Under the pieces are notes generated by a model that worked only from the letters and a program-made list of their open reading frames with translations, did no database searches and was not told where the DNA came from. Both the position numbers and the translations under genes were made by a program. Positions 56,980 through 64,000 of a DNA stretch of 64,000 nt are shown piece after piece. Within the stretch, counting starts at the first letter, position 1. Each line of letters begins with the position of its first letter. This DNA comes from Drosophila persimilis (Eukaryota > Arthropoda > Insecta > Diptera > Drosophilidae): contig NW_020825289.1 in assembly GCF_003286085.1 (NCBI RefSeq), positions 13,020,001-13,084,000 of the forward strand, written 5' to 3'.

Positions 56980-58270
56980 TGCGTTGCTCTGCTGTCTTTG
57001 TGTGCCCCCAAATGGAAAGATGTGTGGAGCTGACGAAGGGGTTGGAGCCACGGAAGAGTTCTGGTTGGTTTTCGACAAAATCGATTCCATTTCGACAAAT
57101 GGCCAAAAAGGAATGAGACCCGAAAAAAAAGAAGGGACAGGAAACGAAGGCACTCTGAAATGCAGACGTAAAACCAAAGGCGGTCCTGCTGCCACCGCGT
57201 TGATATATTCCGTGTATATTTATAGGAAATTACATGGTATATGCAATTTCTGTGATTTTTCCATTAGTACTTTCAAGAGTTCCATACGGAATGATCTATT
57301 CTTTATGGCAGAGACAGCTGGTTAGAAGTTCGGATACAAACAGAGTAATAATTTTGAGTAGAAAGAACTTCCATTTTGTTGCCCTTCCAGTGGCACAGTG
57401 GGGCCAAAGTTGGGGCTGCCTCTGCCTCTATTTCCACACACATTTCTGCCCCGTTTTTCTGAGGGTATACACATCCTTTACCCGTGGCACTTCAAAGGCT
57501 TCCCTTTTCGGTGCATGATATCCTTGTGGTGCAGTGGGGTCCTGTGCCAAGGGTTGAGGGGCTGTGTGTGTGTGTGTGTGTGTGGGTTGCTCAAACACCA
57601 AAAATTGTGCATATTTTATTTATTATGTTTGGCAAATTTCATTGCATATTAAAGATGCAATTTTCCGCAAGAGGAAGAACGGTTTTTCCTCCCCATTATA
57701 CTGGCCGCACACCACCCCCCCGCCTCTATTTCCGCCGCCTTCCGCCTGTCCTTTCAAAGCTTCGCTTCCTTCTGCCGAGAGCTTTAAGTTCCTTGGGGCT
57801 GGCTTTTTGTCAATTGTCTCGAAACATTTTAATTGCTTTACGTTTTGTTGTTTGTATTTGTTGTTGTTGCCAGGACAGAAATAATAAACAAGACAAAAGC
57901 GTAACACATCCCAAAAGCAGGAGGGGGCTAGGCTTGTGATTGAAAGGCAGACTTTTAACCCTTAAATACTCGTAATAATCGTTTGATAAACGTTCTCTTT
58001 TTTGTCCGCTTTTATTTGCGGACAAAATTGAGAGGATGCTGGTTAAAGGCGGGGACTATGTATAAGGTGGGACGTGAAGACTGTTCTCCTGTCGCTACTT
58101 TATTTACTTTACTTTTTTCGTGGCCTTTTCATCCATCCATCCATCCATCCACACATCATCAACAAGGTCTCCCCCTCCTTGCCGCACCTGAACGCTCTGA
58201 AGACAAGCCAGGCGAACATCCCCCCCTCCTCCCCGTGGACCCCTTTGTGATACCTTGGCTCCTTGGTTCT

Positions 58271-58272
<2 letters not shown>

Positions 58273-58303
<31 letters not shown>
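58273..58303. repeat. 31-base C homopolymer
   Basis: The longest single-base run in the window, inside the first coding intron of mam. Confidence 0.9.
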
Positions 58304-58307
<4 letters not shown>

Positions 58308-60888
58308 GCTGGCGTTGCTCTTTCGGTTTTGCCTTTAAAAATCGATAAACTCATTTTGAAGTTGTACCCACAGACACACACCAGTAAGGAAAGCACATAG
58401 ACACACACACACACTTGAATAGACTGTACCTACTTTTATTTTGTATGCGCCTACTAACCTCCCTTGCGAAAACCAATCCTAAGATTGCTCTCTTTAGCGC
58501 TTTAAAAGGCAGCGAGAGATTTATTCTTCGGCAAACGACGCTGCCCAAGTGGGCAAAGAGAATGCTGGAGAATCCAAAGACCAAATAATTTAATAAATAA
58601 ATAATTTAATAAAAATACATGTCGTGTGCATGACGTTTGCTAGCCTCGTGGACTCTGCTGTGTATCCTCTTGACTGTTTTGGATAGCCTCCCCAATTAGA
58701 GACAAGTCTGAGAGTCACAAATGGCAGATCTAACCTTATCCTATCCTAGAGAATGAATGTGGGTACAGTTTCTGTCGTATTTTAAGGATTTAATGATTAT
58801 CATTACGAACAATTGCCCGTTTGTCAATCACTTTCCACCTGCCTGCCGTTCAATCCAGAGCATGTCGCATCGATGCTTAAACGTTTACCGAAATTTCAAT
58901 CAGCGCTTCTCGCCGTCAGATTCCCTCACATTGCTGGCCCATTACTCGACGTTGATGAGAATAGTGGTTAACCCTTGGATAAGGTGGTGGGGGAGGGGGG
59001 TTCCACCCTGCTCCGTTTTCCATTTGCATCCCGAACAGAACGACTCGGCCATGTCCGAGGCCACGACCCCAGGCTTGCATTCAATTTGTGTATCGATTAC
59101 ACGGCATGAGGCTCTTGTCACAGGCTGTGTGTGTGGGAGGGGGGGACCACAGAGCATTGGAGTATTGCACTCATATGCAAAATGAACACAAGTGCGGTTA
59201 TTGTGTCAAAAGCCAAAGGCAAATACTCGATTGATTTGGCCGTTAATGAGAAATTCGAGTCACCAATAGAAGAAAATACTAATTAAGTGAACTTTCAGCG
59301 ATGCCCATCAATGTGGATTGCTCTAACGAGAGATATCGATGATTAAGCGTCATATTTGTCGGGAAATTCCTTGGTTTTTTGTTACAAAACTGGTGTCTAG
59401 GATACGGGGGGCTTTCCTCTCACCTCTTCCTGTTCTGCCCATCATTTTGTTCAATTATAAAACTAAATAAAACTGTTGAAAGTCCTCATTAGATGCTGTT
59501 TGCACTGTACCATCCATCCAGCTGTAGTCGTAGGGGTTCAGGGGGGGGAGGGAGGACTCTTAATGAGCTTCTTCATGCATTGTGGAGCCCAAAATGGAGC
59601 TGATCCGTTTTGCCTGGCATACGCGACGTATGCGTAATATTTGCCATGATTTTTAATCAGCTTAGCGTTGAGATCCTGGAACACAATGGAACACAATTCT
59701 TGACCATTGGGTGCCCAGGCAGCAACGGACGAAAGAGATTAACAGAGAGAGAGAGAGAGAGCGAGAGCGAAAAAACAAACACTTTTCATTACTGAACTGG
59801 AGCGGAAATGGCAAATTAACTGCACAAATACACGGAAACAGTGTGCGTGTGCGTCGGTGTAAGTGCGAGCATATATGCTCATTTATTCATTTCCCTGCAC
59901 ACCCTCTGGCCCCATCAATACCATCCAAATCCCCTTTGGCCAGACCGCCCATCGCGAGTCGAGAGTCAGAAAAGCGGATTTCGGTTACCACATGGTCCTA
60001 GCGAGAGATAAGGACATACTGATAAATGGGATTGAGTGACTAGGATCTATAAACCAGAAAACCCAAAGCGAACGATAGTTCTTAAAGATTACACAAATTA
60101 TGATTTAAATTACGGACGAATTCGACTGTAATGTTCTCCTTTCGAATCATAGAAATCTTCAGCTCAGGTAATGGATATTTTGTACTCCTTCTCTTCGAAC
60201 GATCCCCGACGGGAGGCCCACCTTTTGTGAAAAAAAACTGTACGTTTTCAACACTTGACACAACAAAACAAAAGTCAACAAGAGGAGGTGGGTATCGGTC
60301 GCTGGAGGGGCAACGTCATCGTCATCAATGTCAGTCGCTGACGAAATGTTTGCGAATACGTATATAAATGTTAAATGAATCGTGTGGCATGGTGCGGGGG
60401 GGAGGGGTCTGTGGATGTGGGGGGTCTGAGACAATGAAGTCCATCCCGACATGTGGACAACAAATTTACGTTTGAGTGAACTTTTTTCTTGTTGCTAAAC
60501 CGGACAGGGTGATACATACACTCGAAAGCGAGCGACTCGTCGCTGTCGATGCCGCCGCCGCCGCCGCCGGAAGTTCAAAAGGTGACAATGGAGACAGTCA
60601 GAGAAGGCTGGCCGGGGGATACCCGGGTGGGGGGCAGAGCTGGACAATTGGCGGCAGAATTCGCTTTAAGCAATTAAATTTATGAGATTGTTTACTGTAC
60701 TACAGGGTACTCGCAGAACACGAAAGAGATTAGTGTACGAAACGGAAGGGAAATACAACCATAAATTCAGCGTATTCCTTCTTTATGAATCGAAAATGAT
60801 GCACAGATGAAGTTTGTATTATATTTAAAGGGTATGTGCTTCTTTTTTGTTAAAAGTCTAGCCATCGTATCATAGCAACCATTAACCA

Positions 60889-60919
60889 TAATTGAGTCAA
60901 GTATCCCCTAAACGAAAGG
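60889..60919 (-). repeat. dispersed repeat family A, diverged copy
   Basis: On the minus strand it begins CCTTTCGTTTAGGGGATAC; the right half retains only weak similarity. Confidence 0.4.
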
Positions 60920-63900
60920 GCAATCCAACAGGATTTCTCCAGAAGTGCTGATGAGAGTCGGAGAATCTTGAGCCTTTTGGAGACCCAAATGTCGAAAGGT
61001 TACGTATCTGCCGTAATAAGCCCCATAAAGAAGTATATATCAAGCACACACACACACACGCACAAGTGCCCTGAGAGCCGTAAAATGTATCTTTGGTTCA
61101 CATTTAAATCCGTAATTTCAATTCAACTTGTCGTGTTTACACACACAATGCATAATTTATAGAAATTTGTCTGCAAAGCGCAGCAGCAGCAGCAGCACAG
61201 GCAGTGGCAGAGGCAGCGGCTGCGGCAGCGGCTGCGGCAGAGATAGCCGGAGAGGGAGATATAGGCAGCGAAAGGCAGTGAGAGCAAGAGCGGGCGAGAG
61301 CTCATGTAACGTTAAGTATTGGGACGCTTGGCGTGCGTACAGTGCAATAGAAAAGTCACTGGACAGCCGTGGGATTTGAGAGGAATAATTCAATAGGAAT
61401 TCAAAACTTAAATAAAAGCAATTTTTCGTTCGAGACATCAAAAGAAGGAATTTTTACCAAAAATGGTTTCAATTGTAAAACATTACCATAAATAATCCAA
61501 CAAATTTCTGCTGCAAAAAGAAAAGCAAAGACAACAACAAATGCAATCAAATTTTAATGAAACATAACACTCTATAGGCAGGCAATATTTTCTTTATTTA
61601 TTGGGAAATTGAAAATCGTGTATACAAACTTTCTGCACGCAGTGTGTGGGGGAGACGAGCCCGAGCCCGAGAGCCGCCCTGGCACGCTTTGTGTCTTTCC
61701 CCTCTCAAGTGTCGTCGCATATGGCCAGCAACTGACTGTCCCTCGTGTTCTGTGTGTATTGTGCTCTTTCTCTCTCTCCCACTCGCTCGCTCGCCCGCTC
61801 TCTCACTCTCCTCTGGTCCTTCTATTCTGCACCTTTCTGCTGATTCGCTGCTGCTGTTGTTGTTGGTTGCTTTTGAAGCGTCTGTAATGGGGCGCCGGTG
61901 TCGCTTCGCCGTTTGTCGAAAGGGGGCGGCGTGGGTGTGAGCAGGGACGCTACACATAACAGTGAGTGCCTATACATGTGTGATGGCATGTCCGTGCCCG
62001 TTCCCGTGCCCGTGCCCGTGCCCGTCTCCATATCTGTGCCCCTGTATTTCTTTGTGTGTAAACTCAACGAAGCTTAAAAGCTTTGTTTGCACCATGGAAC
62101 GGACGACTTGAATATTTGTAGTGTCTGTGCGACTGATTTCCCTCCATTCCAATTTGTAAATAAACTGAAAGTATTCTGTTTCAAAAAAATAAAAAATAAG
62201 TTGATAAGAACCTTAAGGTACAAATAAGAATTCCCTGCATTTTGTGTTTATTTAAACATCCGTTCGATTGGAAATCGGGGGAATTCCCCGCTGCACAAGG
62301 GGGGGGGAGGGGCGGCGCGTTGCACCCTCCTTTCCCACTGAAAAACTGTGCCATTCTATTGAGTGCCGCCGCGCCCACCCCTCCACCCCTCCACCAAGAT
62401 GTGCAACGAAAGCTAAAACGACGCAACATCAACAAAAAAAAAAGAGGAAAATTCAGTTTGAGGCAGCCGCATAATCCACTTTTGGATCAACCCCACAGCT
62501 AGCCCCACTCCCCCTGCGTGGCATGCTGCACAGTGCCTTTTGTTGTTGCGAAGAAATATAAAAAATAATTGGAAGTCGCCCGCAACGTTCCTGCTGCTGC
62601 TGCTGCTGCTGCTGTGTTGTCGCTCTCGTCGGCAACGTCAGAGTCAGCGTCAGCGCCGCCGTTGACGTTTTTCTTGTTAGCTGCACTGCACTCTCTCTTT
62701 CGGCCAAGCAGCCACCGAAAGCCCTCCCTTCGCCTGGCTGCAGCCAAGCAGCCCTGGTCTCTCCCTTTGGTCGATGGGTGGCGGCCCAATCTCTTGTTCT
62801 TGCTCCCCCTGTCGCTGGATCCTTTCGGTTTCTCTTTTGATTTGGCTTTTGTTTGCTGTTGATTAGGGAGGAGAAGCAGAAGAGAAGGCATGCAGAGGGC
62901 GGAGCTGGTAGAGGGCGCAGGGATGCCCTATTTGTTTCAACAATTTGTGGGAAAAATTTACCACAGATTTTGAAGATTCTATGAATTCTAAAACTCCTTT
63001 AGAGTCCGATATCAATCTTTCGGAAAAGGATATACAGACTCCCTGCAAATCCTATGGATACTATGATTTCTCATATGCATTGCTCCATAAAAGCCCCATC
63101 ATCCAAGCCCGTGTTTGCCCTGTCATCAGCAGCTCTGTTAAATTACTATTTTTTGATTGAGAATCCCATTGGAGTCGCCAGCAGTCGTCGCTCCTTCCTG
63201 TAATCGCGTTGTTATCCCCCGTGTTTTATCAACACTTTCTCCATCAGCCCTTACCGTCATCATCAACGTCATCGTCATTGTCATCGTCATCAGCATCATC
63301 ATAATCATAACTATTATTATTAACGACAGTGAAACGAGCCTATTTAGCTTCAAGCTTCTTTGGCCAAGACACACCCGCTCCCTCTCCCTCTCTCTCCCTC
63401 TCTCGCTGTCAACCCAAGGGATGAACCAACCCCTACTCTAGCAACACAAAACTTTGGCAGGCGATAAAAATTTGTCTACATTAGCTGGTGGAGAGGGAGT
63501 AGCCCCCGAAATGTTGCACACTTTTGGTGTGGCATATGCCGCACAAACATATCCCCACCCCCAACCGCTTGACAACTATCTCTGGACTATCTGGTGTTTT
63601 CTGTTTTGGGTTACCATCTTAACGGTATTTACGGCCATCGAGGCCATCCTCTCGTCCACCTACGGAGCACCGTGTGCAGACCCTTCTGCAGCCACCAGCT
63701 TTCAACGATTTGTGGCATGGCTTAAAGTTCTTGACTAGAGTGCGCATGCCCTGCCATCTGCCTGGGTTTTTAAGTTATTCCTGCCTGTCTCTGTTAATTG
63801 CCCCCATTCTTGGCCCGCACTGCCACACCGTCAGTGGCACCCTTCTGCCGCCCTGCCACCGAATTAGGCTTCCTCTCCGCAGATTGAATTAACTGATTTT

Positions 63901-64000
63901 ACTGGTGCCGCTGCTGCTGTGGCTGTTGCTGGTGCGTTGACATAAACAAACAAAAGTTCACACTAAACAAAATAAATAAATAGAGTGCAAATTTCATTTG

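Larger units (their letters stand above)
54159..64000 (+). other. mam: first coding intron of mam (continues beyond the window)
   Basis: Large introns are typical of mam. No nested gene could be supported on either strand. Contents: two or three copies of the dispersed CCTTTCGYTTATGGG family (55501, 56651, perhaps 60889), a 24-bp minisatellite (56901-56979), a 31-base C run (58273-58303), CAG/GGC-rich sequence (61188-61246), a palindromic kappaB/Dorsal-like GGGGAATTCCCC (62278-62289) and an ATC-rich tract (63250-63325). Confidence 0.7.

Noticed and set aside
56880..57195. Overlapping ORFs on both strands with HPCTPAPV or GCRGTGVHG repeats
   Set aside because: All are translations of the 24-bp minisatellite at 56901-56979.
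62946..62954. Su(H)-type site TGTGGGAAA in the mam intron, suggesting Notch autoregulation
   Set aside because: About six matches to YGTGRGAAM occur across the window, close to the roughly four expected by chance in 64 kb on two strands.
63454..63738. 94-residue plus-strand ORF with a membrane-like segment
   Set aside because: Its first codon is TTG, there is no promoter or splice context, and it lies inside the mam intron.

Overview
The window is nuclear DNA from a fruit fly of the genus Drosophila. The clearest proof is the first coding exon of mastermind (mam) at 53.4-54.2 kb. It encodes the glutamine-rich N-terminus and the basic domain that contacts Notch/Su(H). Short introns with GTRAGT/CAG borders, dense microsatellites (CA, GA, CAG) and Drosophila-type core promoters agree with this. 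It does not look like D. melanogaster itself. As I recall, mam (about 50C-D) and the relatives of the proteases seen here (about 45A) are well separated in that species. A rearranged Muller element C, for example in the obscura group, is a reasonable but unproven guess.

Layout. At 0-3.7 kb is the 5' end of a minus-strand gene: a first coding exon at 3204-3000 with a strong splice donor and an initiator/DPE promoter near 3675. The rest of this gene lies beyond the left edge. At 11.2-18.9 kb is a complete minus-strand gene of eight coding exons. It encodes a secreted or membrane-anchored protein with a clip-like six-cysteine module, a long Thr/Ser-rich mucin-like stalk and a C-terminal trypsin-type protease of the Stubble type. 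At 26.6-32.5 kb is a second minus-strand protease of the same architecture with six coding exons and two alternative signal-peptide first exons. From 32.6 to 47.5 kb I found no gene. At 47.5 kb a tiny TATA-driven plus-strand gene encodes a small secreted peptide. From 48 to 53 kb is GC-rich sequence upstream of mam. From 54.2 kb to the right edge is the first coding intron of mam.

How the genes relate. The two proteases share exon phases: a signal exon ending in phase 1, a clip-like exon, a linker, then a 178-nt first catalytic exon with identical phases in both genes. They are almost certainly old tandem duplicates. The left-edge exon also ends in phase 1 after a hydrophobic segment, so it may be a third member, but no domain can be seen. 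mam acts in the nucleus as a Notch co-activator and has no evident functional link to the proteases.

The non-coding space holds microsatellites, three very long C or G homopolymers, a 24-bp minisatellite and several families of short dispersed repeats. I saw no tRNA, rRNA, CRISPR array, intact transposon or bacterial-type system. Exon borders come from manual reading of splice sites and phase matching.
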